Source of the DNA: Janthinobacterium sp. UMAB-56
GTDB lineage: Bacteria > Pseudomonadota > Gammaproteobacteria > Burkholderiales > Burkholderiaceae_D
Reading direction: 5' to 3'
Assembly (NCBI RefSeq): GCF_900095265.1
Contig: NZ_LT607651.1
Location: 327,528 to 391,527, forward strand
Length of the DNA: 64,000 nt
Part shown: positions 26,339 to 34,776 of the stretch, one piece after another
Layout: each line of letters begins with the position of its first letter
Numbering within the stretch: position 1 is the first letter of the stretch
Notes under the pieces: generated by a model
Databases searched by the model: none
Seen by the model: only the letters and a program-made list of their open reading frames with translations
What the model was told of the DNA's origin: nothing
Translations under genes and position numbers: made by a program

Positions 26339-27202
26339 TTGCTAGTCATACTCGGATTTCTCGTCGTGCTGTTTTCCGTCTTTGGCGGCTTCGCCATGCA
26401 AGGCGGCCACCTGGGCGCCCTGTTCCAGCCGCTGGAGCTGCTGATGATAGGCGGCGCCGCGCTGGGCACCTTCTTTGTCGGCAACGACGCCAAGGCCATT
26501 CGCGCCACGTTCGCCGCCCTGCCCACCCTGTTCCACGGTTCGCAATACACGAAGGCGCGCTATATGGAACTGATGGGGCTGATGTATGAAATCCTCAGCA
26601 AGATCCGCAAGGAAGGCTTGATGGCGGTCGAGGACGATATCGACGACCCTTACCGCAGCGCCATCTTCGTAAAATACCCGTACACGCTGGGTGACGAGCA
26701 TATCCTGGAATTCATCACCGATTATTTGCGCCTGATGGTGTCGGGCAATATGGACGCTTACCAGATCGAAAACCTGATGGATAACGAGATCGAGACGCAC
26801 CATGAAGATGCGGAAATGCCGATCCAGACGATTTCCCAGCTGGCCGACGCCATGCCCGCCTTCGGCATCGTGGCCGCCGTCATGGGCGTGGTGCATACCA
26901 TGGCCTCCGTCGGCTTGCCGCCGGCCGAGCTGGGCGTACTGATCGCGCAGGCGCTGGTGGGCACCTTCATCGGAATTTTGCTTGCCTACGGCTTCATCGC
27001 GCCGCTGGCCAGCTTGCTACGCCGCAAGCACCATGAAACGGCGAAGATGTACCAGTGCGTGAAAGTCACCCTGCTGGCCAGCCTGAACGGCTATGCGCCG
27101 GCGCTGGCCGTGGAATTCGGCCGCAAGGTCATTTCCGCCACCGAACGCCCCTCGTTCAGCGAACTGGAAAACCACGTGCGCCAGGTCCGCACGAAGAACT
27201 GA
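26339..27202 (+). CDS. motA: Flagellar motor stator protein MotA
   Basis: A 287-residue stator subunit, length normal for MotA, that conducts protons with MotB to drive the flagellar rotor. TM segments are at about 1-20, 30-50, 170-190 and 200-222. The cytoplasmic loop (50-168) holds RKEGLMAVEDDIDDPYRS and the charged rotor-contact region. The conserved ADAMPAFGIVAAVMGVVHTMASVG block begins TM3, with its prolines, and TM4 follows. The TTG start has AAGGAG 7 nt before it. No motB follows; the next gene is convergent and unrelated, so the partner must be elsewhere. Confidence 0.93.
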   Translation: MLVILGFLVVLFSVFGGFAMQGGHLGALFQPLELLMIGGAALGTFFVGNDAKAIRATFAALPTLFHGSQYTKARYMELMGLMYEILSKIRKEGLMAVEDDIDDPYRSAIFVKYPYTLGDEHILEFITDYLRLMVSGNMDAYQIENLMDNEIETHHEDAEMPIQTISQLADAMPAFGIVAAVMGVVHTMASVGLPPAELGVLIAQALVGTFIGILLAYGFIAPLASLLRRKHHETAKMYQCVKVTLLASLNGYAPALAVEFGRKVISATERPSFSELENHVRQVRTKN

Positions 27203-27238
27203 TCCGGCCTGTTTCGCTTGTTCGGCTTGTCCGGCGCC

Positions 27239-27637
27239 TCAGGCTTCAGGCGCCGTCCAGACCAGGTTCCACAAGTGGCCATCGATATCCTCGAAGCCCT
27301 GGTCATACATGAAACCATGGTCTTCGGGCGGATGCGGTATGCGGCCACCTGCGGCAACAGCCTTGGCGATCAGGCTGTCCACCTCTTGCCGGCTTTCGCA
27401 ACTGAGGCAAATGACGACTTCATTGGCCTCTCTGGCATTCGCGACCGGTTTATCGATCAGCGACTGGAAAAAGGCTTCGGTCGTCAGCATGGCCTCGATG
27501 GCGCCGTCGACGATGCTCATGAACGCCGCGTTCTCGCCGCTAAAGCGGGGATTGAAGGCAAAGCCGAGAGCGGAAAAGAAGGCCTTGGATTTGTCCAGGT
27601 CCTTCACTGGCAGGTTGAGGATGATCTGTTTGTTCAT
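27239..27637 (-). CDS. VOC family protein
   Basis: A 132-residue protein of the glyoxalase/bleomycin-resistance superfamily, PhnB-like or DUF-type branch: MNKQIILNLPVKDLDKSKAFFSALGFAFNPRFSGENAAFM at the start and the closing DQGFEDIDGHLWNLVW. The start at 27637 was chosen because upstream codons read as non-family sequence. It converges on motA. Function beyond the fold is not assignable. Confidence 0.88.
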   Translation of the reverse strand: MNKQIILNLPVKDLDKSKAFFSALGFAFNPRFSGENAAFMSIVDGAIEAMLTTEAFFQSLIDKPVANAREANEVVICLSCESRQEVDSLIAKAVAAGGRIPHPPEDHGFMYDQGFEDIDGHLWNLVWTAPEA

Positions 27638-27976
27638 GGCGCTTCCTGGCTTCCCTGGTGAAGGTGGAATGGGCAAGCGGTGCCTCATCCCTGCGAGGGG
27701 TGACGGCATACAAAATCGACACGCTGGCGAACAAATATTCTCCTCCAGAGTGGCAATAAATGAAAGCGTAAAAAGTGACGGGCAAAAGACAGCGTCTGTC
27801 AGCTCAAGTCTGAATGACTGCACCGGATACGCCAGTGCGCTTTCGGCCGACTGCTGTCCTTGGCTGCTTCCACCCCGAAGCAGTCGCTGCCGCAACGAAA
27901 AATGTTGAGCTCTCCGGCGTCTCTCGTCCAACAATGCCTGAACTGCCTCGCGCGATGACCTTGCAACGTTTCGCGA
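27638..27976. other. Gene-free 339-bp stretch with composition unlike neighbours
   Basis: No credible gene, tRNA or terminator is seen. Part of it is AT-richer than the surroundings (AACAAATATTCTCC, AATAAATGAAAGCG). It contains a GGCCGAAAGCGCACTGG stretch (on the minus strand) resembling GGCCGAAAGCGAGCGGCC at about 30090, on the far side of the TetR/MFS module. It probably carries the promoter of the VOC gene and one boundary of an acquired module. Confidence 0.4.
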
Positions 27977-28564
27977 TTAGCCTTTGAGCAACAGCCCGCG
28001 TAGTAGTAATTCCAAGGCAGCAACTCCCTCGCTCAATCGCGCCGTGCCTTCGTCACCGTCTGCGATCCAGAACGCCGCTTCTGCCAGACTGCCGTAAATC
28101 AGCGAAGCCAGTGCTCGCGGGCTAGCGTCGGCCACGATGCCTCGATGCATCAGCTCCTGGATAATCCCTTGCATCGACTCGACGCAATGGCGCTGCGAGT
28201 CTGGTGAGGCACCACCCAGGACCGCCCTGGCATCGCGTAAAACGATGCGCTGAATTTCCGGCTCCAGGGCCATCTCCAGATAGGCACGGCAGCGACTGCG
28301 AAAACCCTCCCACAGATCGTCGGCGCGTTCGGAGATGGTTTGCAGGCGGTCGTCCATTTCCGTGTCGATCTGTTCTACCACCGCAAGCAACAAGCCCTTC
28401 TTGTCGCCAAAGTGGTGATACAGCGCACCACGCGTTAGCCCTGCCTGCGCGGTGAGGTCATCCATTGATGTGTCGGCATAACCGCGCTCGCTGAACACTT
28501 TGCGCGCAGTAGCCAGCAACGATGCACGGGTTTCTTCCATTTCGGCACGGGTGCGGCGAACCAT
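27977..28564 (-). CDS. TetR family transcriptional repressor
   Basis: A 195-residue TetR/AcrR repressor. The N-terminal HTH (residues 13-60) reads LLATARKVFSERGYADTSMDDLTAQAGLTRGALYHHFGDKKGLL; the rest is the helical ligand-binding domain. It is divergent from an MFS exporter, and three matching palindromes fill the intergenic space, so it very likely represses both genes. Codon choice is less GC-biased than in neighbouring core genes, a hint of acquisition with the exporter. Confidence 0.93.
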   Translation of the reverse strand: MVRRTRAEMEETRASLLATARKVFSERGYADTSMDDLTAQAGLTRGALYHHFGDKKGLLLAVVEQIDTEMDDRLQTISERADDLWEGFRSRCRAYLEMALEPEIQRIVLRDARAVLGGASPDSQRHCVESMQGIIQELMHRGIVADASPRALASLIYGSLAEAAFWIADGDEGTARLSEGVAALELLLRGLLLKG

Positions 28565-28577
28565 TGCTTCCTCCTTA

Positions 28578-28645
28578 CATACGTAGCGTATGAATGTTTA
28601 CATACAGTGCGTATGAATATATAATTTATTCATACGTGATGTATG
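28578..28645. promoter_or_regulatory. Three CATAC-N5-GTATG operators of the TetR/MFS pair
   Basis: Palindromes at 28578-28592 (spacer GTAGC), 28601-28615 (AGTGC) and 28631-28645 (GTGAT) share the arms CATAC and GTATG exactly, with start-to-start spacing of 23 and 30 bp. The first ends 14 nt upstream of the tetR start codon. They are the obvious binding sites of the TetR protein and would cover both divergent promoters. Confidence 0.88.
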
Positions 28646-28764
28646 TATTATCACTGCGACGTGTCTCCATTGCAAGCAGGGCATGCCATTGCATAACAGC
28701 GACCCGACGCCGCCTGATGCCGGCACAAGCCAATAATCCACTGATCAAATGAAGGATATGAACC

Positions 28765-29988
28765 ATGAGTACCTCTCCCTACGCCGCAACAGCAACCGCT
28801 GTCCGTCACCCGTGGCTGGCGGTCACCGCGATAGGCATGGCCACCTTCTCGGTCGTGACGACGGAAATGCTCCCGGTCGGCCTGTTGACGCCGATTGGCG
28901 ACACCCTGGCGGCCTCTACCGGCACCGCCGGACTGATGATCTCGCTGCCAGCCTTACTGGCGGCCTTGTTCGCTCCGCTGCTGGTGATCGCTTCGGGCAG
29001 CCTGGACAGACGCAAAATTCTATGCGGTTTGCTGAGTCTATTAGTGATCGCGAACATTGCCTCGGCATTGGCACACACCATGGCGTGGATGCTGGCTGCA
29101 CGTGTACTCGTCGGTTTTTGCATGGGCGGCATCTGGGCCATTGCCGGCGGCCTCGCTTCCCGCCTTGTTCCTGCTCCCTCAATCGGCCTGGCAACGTCGA
29201 TTATCTTCGGAGGCGTAGCGATCGCTTCCGTGCTGGGCGTGCCGCTTGGTGCACAAATCGGCGACTTTGCAGGATGGCGCTGGGCCTTTGCCGTCATGGC
29301 GCTGTTTAGCGGCCTGGTACTGGCGCTGCATCTGGCCGTCATGCCCGCGCTGCCCGCTGCCAGTTCGGCGACCTTGCGCCAATTCGGCAAGCAGTTGCGT
29401 AACCGGCAATTGCAAGCGGGGCTGCTTCTGACCCTGTTGCTGGTGACGAGCCATTTCGTGGCCTTCACTTTTGTGCGCCCGCTGTTGCTGTCAGTGTCGG
29501 GGTTTGATGCGCAATGGCTGGGCGCACTGCTGTTTTTCTATGGCTTGGCTGGCATCATGGGAAACTTCCTGGCCGGTGTCCTTGCGGTGCGGCGCACGGC
29601 ACCGACCATCAGCGCTATCGCGGGTGGCTTGCTGCTCACGCCACTACTATTCCTGGCAGTCGGCGACTCCAGCATCGGTGGCGGCGTGGTGTTGCTGGCT
29701 TGGGGATTAGCTTACGGTGGTGTATCGGTCGGCCTGATGACCTTGATGATGAAGGCGGCGCCCACAGCCGTGGAGATCGTCGCCGCGCTGTATGTGGGTG
29801 TCTTCAATGTCGCCATTGCGCTCGGGGCATGGGCCGGTGGACAGGCCGTGGACAGACTGGGCCTCTCCGCCAACCTCTGGCTCGCCGCAGGATGCGCCGC
29901 TGCGGCTTTGCTGCTGTCGCTGAGTATCACCGTTGTCGAACACAGAAGGAAGGCTGCCGACAAGGCGCTTTGCTCTGCAACGGACTGA
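28765..29988 (+). CDS. MFS exporter, DHA1 (12-TM) type
   Basis: A 407-residue inner-membrane transporter with twelve hydrophobic segments. VVTTEMLPVGLLTPIGDTLAAS in TM1 is typical of the sugar/drug-efflux DHA1 branch (AraJ/NepI/YdhP-like). ASGSLDRRKILCGLL is the motif A loop, and ASVLGVPLGAQIGDFAGWRWAF the motif C region. It is controlled by the divergent TetR gene through three operators. The codon mix includes several CTA and TTA leucines, rare in core genes here. Substrate unknown. Confidence 0.92.
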   Translation: MSTSPYAATATAVRHPWLAVTAIGMATFSVVTTEMLPVGLLTPIGDTLAASTGTAGLMISLPALLAALFAPLLVIASGSLDRRKILCGLLSLLVIANIASALAHTMAWMLAARVLVGFCMGGIWAIAGGLASRLVPAPSIGLATSIIFGGVAIASVLGVPLGAQIGDFAGWRWAFAVMALFSGLVLALHLAVMPALPAASSATLRQFGKQLRNRQLQAGLLLTLLLVTSHFVAFTFVRPLLLSVSGFDAQWLGALLFFYGLAGIMGNFLAGVLAVRRTAPTISAIAGGLLLTPLLFLAVGDSSIGGGVVLLAWGLAYGGVSVGLMTLMMKAAPTAVEIVAALYVGVFNVAIALGAWAGGQAVDRLGLSANLWLAAGCAAAALLLSLSITVVEHRRKAADKALCSATD

Positions 29989-30188
29989 AGCAATACTCAG
30001 GGATTTGTGTGCCGGAGCTTTTCCAGTTCTTCAAGCGCGTGGCGATTGCCTGGATAACAGCGCCCCAAGAAATCTACATGTCTGCTGCTGGCCGAAAGCG
30101 AGCGGCCAGCATAGCTCAGCGTACAAACTTGCTGCTTTCATCGCACGCAAGACGTTGTTTCCGTTGCCACAATTCCTTGCGCCGCCAT

Positions 30189-32039
30189 TTACGGACTCGG
30201 CGCCGTTTCATCCGGGCAGCTGACCTCGTCCTCTGGCGTGTATAAAGTCATCGGCACGCGCTGGCCGTCGACTTCGAGTTCGCGCACTTTCGGCGGCACC
30301 AGCTGGAACTCGCCCGCCTGCAGCTTCTCGCGCAGGGGCTTGCAGCGCAGCGCATCCGTGGGGAGTTGCCCGCGCGCGGTCCAGCTGCCGTCTTCCTTTT
30401 CCGCCAGCAAGACCGACGAGGCACGCGGGTCGTTGCTGATCAACAGCACGTCCTGCTTGCCATCGCCATCGAAATCAAGCAGGTAGGCGTCACACTGTGG
30501 CCCTGCCCGCTTCAAGCAGGCGGGCAAACGCCAGGCCGGGCCCACTTGCGTCCAGTCCTGGCGCAGGAAACTCTCCGGCAACTTCGCCGTCGCCGGGCGC
30601 AGGGTCAGGTTGATCGATACGTCACTCAGCGCGCCCGTCTCGTCGAGACGGTTCTGGCGCTTGAGCATAGCCTCGGCGCGGGCCCGTACGATGGCCGCAT
30701 CCGGCCCCGTCGTGCGTTTCGTCAATTCCTGCAGGGCCACCTGGCCATAACGGGCGCCCTGGAAGCGCAGGTATTCGAAATCGAACTTGTCCACGCCAAC
30801 CTTGCCGCTGTCGAGGCGCGCCATCTGGCTGGCCACGGAGATACGGGCCGGATCGGCCAGCGGCGAGAACAGGGCGAACAGCACCAGCAAGCTGACAAAG
30901 GCGGTGGCCACGTTGACGTTGGCGATCAGGTGCAGCCAGTCGCCATACTTGCCGGCCGCCCAGGCATAGCCGACGGCATAGCAGGTGGCGACCAACAGGC
31001 AGGCGGCAGCGATCAGGCGGTCGGCCGTCCAGCCATGCGACATCACGCGCAGGGTCAGCGCATAGATGGCGATGCCCACCACCCACGGCAGCAGCAGACA
31101 GGCCAGACGCGTGCCCAGGCGGATGCCGCGCGCCACGCCATGGCCCACTTCGCCGTTCTGGAAGGCGGCATTGATCAGCACCACCAGCACGCCGGCCATG
31201 CCCAGCAGCACGGACGCCGCATGGCGCGTGGCCCACAGGCGCTCGAAGCCGATGAAAGGCAAGGTCAGCAGGAAACCGGAAACCAGCACGGCGGCGATCG
31301 GCATCAGCCACGACAGCAGCACCAGCAACAAGGTGCGGATGCCGCGCACGATCGATGGGCGCACGTCCGTGATGTGGATGGCGAACGAAAAGGCGAAGCA
31401 GATGACGGGAATCACGAACCAGGCCTGGCCCAGCAGTTTTTTCAGGAAGCTGAGCTTGATCAGCAGGAACAACTGCCCGCCCAGCCACAGCACCAGCCAC
31501 AGGCCCAGCACGAACAGCAGGGAAAACAGCAGCTGGATGCCCAGCTTCCAGGCGATTTCAAAGTAGGTCGGATAGCGGGCGATGCGCTGGCCATCCTGGG
31601 CGCTGGCTAGCACCAGGGCGTGGGCGATATAAATGCCCACCACGCAAAAACCGAACAGCTGGGCCGAAATCACGCGCAGCGGCGCGCCCGGCTTGTAGTT
31701 ACCCCAGATGACGTGCTCGGCGCCGCGCGCCACGTCATGCCAGGCCAGCACGGCCAGCACGGCGGCAGCACCCGCCATCCACAAGGCGATGCGCTTCACC
31801 GACATGTGGCCCAGGCTGGACACCAGCAAGATGGGCAGCAGCAAGCTGACCACCATCAACGGCGCCAGCAGATAGGCTTCCGTGGCTGGCCACACCTTGT
31901 CTTGCGCCGTGCTGTACAGCCAGTACAGCAGCAAGCCTTGCAGCAGGCCCGTCACCAAGCGGGTCAGCGCGATGCGCGGCGCTACCACCGGATCGAGCAA
32001 GGCCATGTTTTTTCCAGCGGCATTTTGCTGCATAGTCAT
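30189..32039 (-). CDS. DUF4153 multi-pass membrane protein with C-terminal soluble domain
   Basis: A 616-residue protein. About ten to twelve TM helices fill residues 20-415, after which a soluble, probably periplasmic, domain follows. That domain has a calcium-loop-like DFDGDGKQDVLLISND segment (FG-GAP/EF-hand-like, about residue 525) and six or more charged blocks. The membrane part fits DUF4153 proteins, whose role is unknown. It is monocistronic. Weak ribosome site; a second ATG at codon 3 or 12 is possible. Confidence 0.75.
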   Translation of the reverse strand: MTMQQNAAGKNMALLDPVVAPRIALTRLVTGLLQGLLLYWLYSTAQDKVWPATEAYLLAPLMVVSLLLPILLVSSLGHMSVKRIALWMAGAAAVLAVLAWHDVARGAEHVIWGNYKPGAPLRVISAQLFGFCVVGIYIAHALVLASAQDGQRIARYPTYFEIAWKLGIQLLFSLLFVLGLWLVLWLGGQLFLLIKLSFLKKLLGQAWFVIPVICFAFSFAIHITDVRPSIVRGIRTLLLVLLSWLMPIAAVLVSGFLLTLPFIGFERLWATRHAASVLLGMAGVLVVLINAAFQNGEVGHGVARGIRLGTRLACLLLPWVVGIAIYALTLRVMSHGWTADRLIAAACLLVATCYAVGYAWAAGKYGDWLHLIANVNVATAFVSLLVLFALFSPLADPARISVASQMARLDSGKVGVDKFDFEYLRFQGARYGQVALQELTKRTTGPDAAIVRARAEAMLKRQNRLDETGALSDVSINLTLRPATAKLPESFLRQDWTQVGPAWRLPACLKRAGPQCDAYLLDFDGDGKQDVLLISNDPRASSVLLAEKEDGSWTARGQLPTDALRCKPLREKLQAGEFQLVPPKVRELEVDGQRVPMTLYTPEDEVSCPDETAPSP

Positions 32040-32111
32040 TCCCTTAATATTCGTTTATTGCTGAAAAGCACGGCCATTATTACATTTCATTATAATCATC
32101 TCAACGACGAT

Positions 32112-32531
32112 TCACGCCCGCGCCCCTTCCCTAACTGCGGCGCGGCGCAATGGAAGGCTTTGCGCCAGGCCCCAGGCCAGTTCCGGCACGATGAACAGCC
32201 ACAGCACGGGCTGGCCAGTCACCAGCAGCGCCCAGGCCATCCAGGTGGAAAACAGGACGCGCGCCGCCGCGTCATAGCGGCCGAAGCGCGGCTGCGGGTC
32301 AAGAATGCGCAGCACCGACCAGACCATCACGACGCTGCCCAGCAAGCTGCTGATGAGCAAGTGAAACGGTTCGAAGACTGGCAGTGGCACGCCGCCCAGG
32401 CCCACGTTGATGGCGCTCAGTTGCTCGCGCATGAGCAGAAACGTCCACGGCGTGGCAAATGCGGCCGTCATGAGCACATCATAAATGGCGCTGGCACGCA
32501 CCAGGCGGCGGAAAGTAAAAACAGACAACAT
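32112..32531 (-). CDS. Small membrane protein divergent from MerR regulator
   Basis: A 139-residue protein with four hydrophobic segments (about 14-34, 46-66, 80-97 and 103-120). The start at 32531 (MLSVFTFRR) has AGGAG 6 nt upstream and is preferred over longer in-frame starts that run over the operator. No family is recognised. The MerR-type operator at 32570-32583 lies directly upstream, so this is the probable target gene of the divergent regulator. Confidence 0.75.
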   Translation of the reverse strand: MLSVFTFRRLVRASAIYDVLMTAAFATPWTFLLMREQLSAINVGLGGVPLPVFEPFHLLISSLLGSVVMVWSVLRILDPQPRFGRYDAAARVLFSTWMAWALLVTGQPVLWLFIVPELAWGLAQSLPLRRAAVREGARA

Positions 32532-32569
32532 GGGAACTCCTGTCATTGGAAAGCGCCCATGATCAAGGC

Positions 32570-32583
32570 TGGAGTACACTCCA
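32570..32583. promoter_or_regulatory. MerR-type operator in divergent promoter
   Basis: TGGAGT-AC-ACTCCA is a perfect 6-bp dyad. On the minus strand it lies between TAGACC and TGATCAT with about 19-bp spacing, the stretched promoter layout that MerR-family activators untwist. It faces the small membrane protein gene. Confidence 0.7.
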
Positions 32584-32613
32584 TGGTCTAGCATTTTCTG
32601 AAAGAAAAACACC

Positions 32614-32997
32614 ATGCAGATCGGACAGATGGCGCAGGCGACGGGCTTGAGCCGCGATACCCTGCGCTTTTATGAAAAGCGGGGCTTGCTGCGTGCCCGG
32701 CGCGGCACGAACGGCTACCGCGACTACCCGCCCGAGGCGGCTGACTGGCTGCGCTACCTGCGCACGGCGCAGCAACTGGGCTTTACGCTGGCGGAAATCG
32801 AGGCGGACATGCCGCTGCTGGCCAGCGCCGATGAACCCGCCACGGCCGCACTGCTGCGCGCGGCGCTGGCACGCAAGCTGGGCGACATCGATGCGCGCAT
32901 CGCAGGACTGACGCAGTTGCGCAGCGAACTGGCGCGGCGGCTGGAGCCGCAGGCGGCCGCGTGTCCGTTGCGGGGAGATACCGATGCGAATCACTAA
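32614..32997 (+). CDS. MerR family transcriptional regulator
   Basis: A 127-residue regulator: winged HTH at residues 1-70 (MQIGQMAQATGLSRDTLRFYEKRGLL, then YRDYPPEA) and a C-terminal dimerisation helix. Only one Cys occurs near the end (AACPLRG), so the paired metal-binding cysteines of CueR/ZntR types are missing and a non-metal signal is likelier. It is divergent from a small membrane protein, with a dyad operator between them. Its end overlaps the next gene by 14 nt. Confidence 0.9.
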   Translation: MQIGQMAQATGLSRDTLRFYEKRGLLRARRGTNGYRDYPPEAADWLRYLRTAQQLGFTLAEIEADMPLLASADEPATAALLRAALARKLGDIDARIAGLTQLRSELARRLEPQAAACPLRGDTDANH

Positions 32998-33403
32998 ACT
33001 GCTGCCGTGGCTCTTCCTGCTGGGCGCGGGCGGCGCGCAGGGCGCCGAACTGGCCTGCGGCGACTTCCTGTCCCAGTTGGGAAAAAAGCCCGCGTATCTT
33101 GTCTACCAGGGTTGCCAGCAAAATATGGAACGCCAGGACCAGCCGTTCGAGGCCCGCTACCAGGTCGATGGCAAGCATGCGCAGCAGGCGGAAGCATACC
33201 TGCGGCGCACCTATGGCTTGCCTCCGCTCAAGCGCTATTGCTGCATGTGGGACAGTACACCCCACTCCTGGCGCGACCGCCGCACGGGCATCGGCTATCT
33301 GCTGCTCATGGCGACGGGCGAAACGCTGGTCAGGACGCGCGACGCCTGGCCCGAAATCGATATTTTTTATGTCAATGTCGATGGCTACGCGCAAGACCCC
33401 TGA
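32984..33403 (+). CDS. Small exported protein, unknown function
   Basis: A 139-residue protein with a signal peptide (MRITKLLPWLFLLGAGGAQGA) and a mature domain with five cysteines (in ACGDF, QGCQQN and RYCCMW, among others). Repeated short motifs include AYLVYQGC, YLRRTYGLPPLKRYCC and GYLLLMATGETLVRT. The start overlaps the end of the MerR gene, so it is probably co-transcribed. The same layout is known from small periplasmic proteins of unclear role (a DUF4952-like family is possible but not verified). Confidence 0.7.
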   Translation: MRITKLLPWLFLLGAGGAQGAELACGDFLSQLGKKPAYLVYQGCQQNMERQDQPFEARYQVDGKHAQQAEAYLRRTYGLPPLKRYCCMWDSTPHSWRDRRTGIGYLLLMATGETLVRTRDAWPEIDIFYVNVDGYAQDP

Positions 33404-33409
33404 CGTAAA

Positions 33410-33441
33410 AAAACCGCCTGTGCAGCGCAGCAGGCGGTTTT
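33410..33441. terminator. Bidirectional terminator between convergent genes
   Basis: AAAACCGCCTG (33410-33420) and CAGGCGGTTTT (33431-33441) form an 11-bp stem with a 10-nt loop. A-run and T-run on either side allow termination in both directions, serving the exported protein gene and the convergent PEP-CTERM gene. Confidence 0.88.
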
Positions 33442-33461
33442 GATGTGGGACAGGACCGTGA

Positions 33462-34103
33462 TTACTTGGCGGCCTTGCGGCGGCGCAGGAAACCCATCAG
33501 GCCCAGGCCAGCCAGCAGCATGGCGTAGGTTTCCGGTTCCGGCACGGCGGCCAGCACGGACACGTTGTCGATCACGGCGCCCGAGTAATTGTCGAACGGC
33601 GTGCCGGCCTTGGCGGCGCTGGCAAACGACAGGGTCGCCAGGCCGGTGGTGGCGGCCGTGAAGCTCAGGGTATTGCTGTACAAGGTGTTCGAGGCGGCAG
33701 CCGTCGAGTAGAAATCGCCTGCCACGCCACCGAAACTGACGCTCACGCCCTGGCCTGCGGGGCCGCCGGAATTGCGCGCCATGTCGAAGCTCAGATTATA
33801 CGTCTGGCCGGCAACGACGCTGAAATTTTGCGACAGGAAACCCGGACCAGGCGTACCCAGCATGTCGATGCTGTAGCCATCGATGGCATTGTAGGCATTG
33901 CGGATCAGGTCGACGGAACTGGCGCCCACGGTCCAGCCCGTAATGGCCGACGAACCGCTGTTGACGACTTTAAAACCGCTATTGAAGGTGTAGCCGGAAG
34001 CGACCGTTTCAAAATTGCCATTCGTGATCAGGTTGACGGGGCTGGCGCTGGCGGTGCCTGCAGCAAACAGGGCGACAAGGGCTGCGATGGTGGCGATTTT
34101 CAT
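33462..34103 (-). CDS. PEP-CTERM surface protein with NLITNGNFE-type domain
   Basis: A 213-residue exported protein. The signal peptide is MKIATIAALVALFAAGTASA. The mature domain begins PVNLITNGNFETV and continues beta-rich with FLSQNFSVVAGQTYNLSFDMARN, a carbohydrate-binding-like jelly-roll pattern seen in choice-of-anchor/DUF642-like proteins. The C-terminal sorting tail has VPEPETYAMLLAGLGLMGFLRRRKAAK. The start at 34103 has AGGAAA about 8 nt upstream. It is the third PEP-CTERM protein in the window but unrelated to the tandem pair at the left edge outside the tail. Confidence 0.93.
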   Translation of the reverse strand: MKIATIAALVALFAAGTASASPVNLITNGNFETVASGYTFNSGFKVVNSGSSAITGWTVGASSVDLIRNAYNAIDGYSIDMLGTPGPGFLSQNFSVVAGQTYNLSFDMARNSGGPAGQGVSVSFGGVAGDFYSTAAASNTLYSNTLSFTAATTGLATLSFASAAKAGTPFDNYSGAVIDNVSVLAAVPEPETYAMLLAGLGLMGFLRRRKAAK

Positions 34104-34249
34104 GGTCTGATTTCCTTGCTTTGTTGACATTAAAGTTACCTTAAGTGAAATCATACCTCAGCCATGACGAAAATCAAAGAACTTTACAAAACCATATTTA
34201 ATGTGAACAATTTGCAACGCCTCGGGAAGCCGATGCGTCGCCTGTGCCG

Positions 34250-34744
34250 TCAATCGAGTTCCTCGCGCGCCACCAGGATGCCGTCCGCATCGGCGTAGAT
34301 CCAGTCGCCCGGATGCACGGCCACGCCGCTGAGCTGCACGCGCACGTCGCGCTGGCCGGCGCCTGTCTTGCCGCTCTTGCGCGGATGCGTGGCCAGGGCG
34401 CGCACGCCGATCTGGCAGACATTGATTTCCTCGCTGTCGCGGATGCAGCCATCGACGACGATGCCGGCCCAGCCATTGCTTTGCGCCAGCACGCCCAACT
34501 GGCCGCCCACCAGCGCGCGGCGCAGGCTGCCGCCGCCATCGATCACCAGCACACGGCCCTGGCCTGGCGTTTCCAGGGTGCTACGCACCAGGGCATTGTC
34601 TTCAAACACTTGCAAGGTGGCGGCGGGCCCGCTGAAACGCAGGTGCTGGCCGAAGACGCGGTACACGGGCGGCAGCACGGCCAGGGTGCCATCGTCCAGC
34701 ATGGCAGCATAGTCGTCGCACAGGTCGGTGGTGGCAAAGGTCAT
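34250..34744 (-). CDS. rraA: RraA family protein (RNase E regulator / HMG aldolase fold)
   Basis: A 164-residue protein of the RraA/class II HMG-CHA aldolase family. The loop [20 protein letters not shown] and, 20 residues on, the metal motif R-D-S-E-E (in CIRDSEEI) are both present, the G-x20-R-D-x2-E/D pattern of the aldolase branch. It could therefore be a 4-hydroxy-4-methyl-2-oxoglutarate aldolase rather than, or as well as, an RNase E inhibitor. It shares its strand with the MFS gene 33 nt upstream, so the two may be co-transcribed. Confidence 0.9.
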   Translation of the reverse strand: MTFATTDLCDDYAAMLDDGTLAVLPPVYRVFGQHLRFSGPAATLQVFEDNALVRSTLETPGQGRVLVIDGGGSLRRALVGGQLGVLAQSNGWAGIVVDGCIRDSEEINVCQIGVRALATHPRKSGKTGAGQRDVRVQLSGVAVHPGDWIYADADGILVAREELD

Positions 34745-34776
34745 GGGGACTCCATTCGTAGCGGATGGAAACTATT

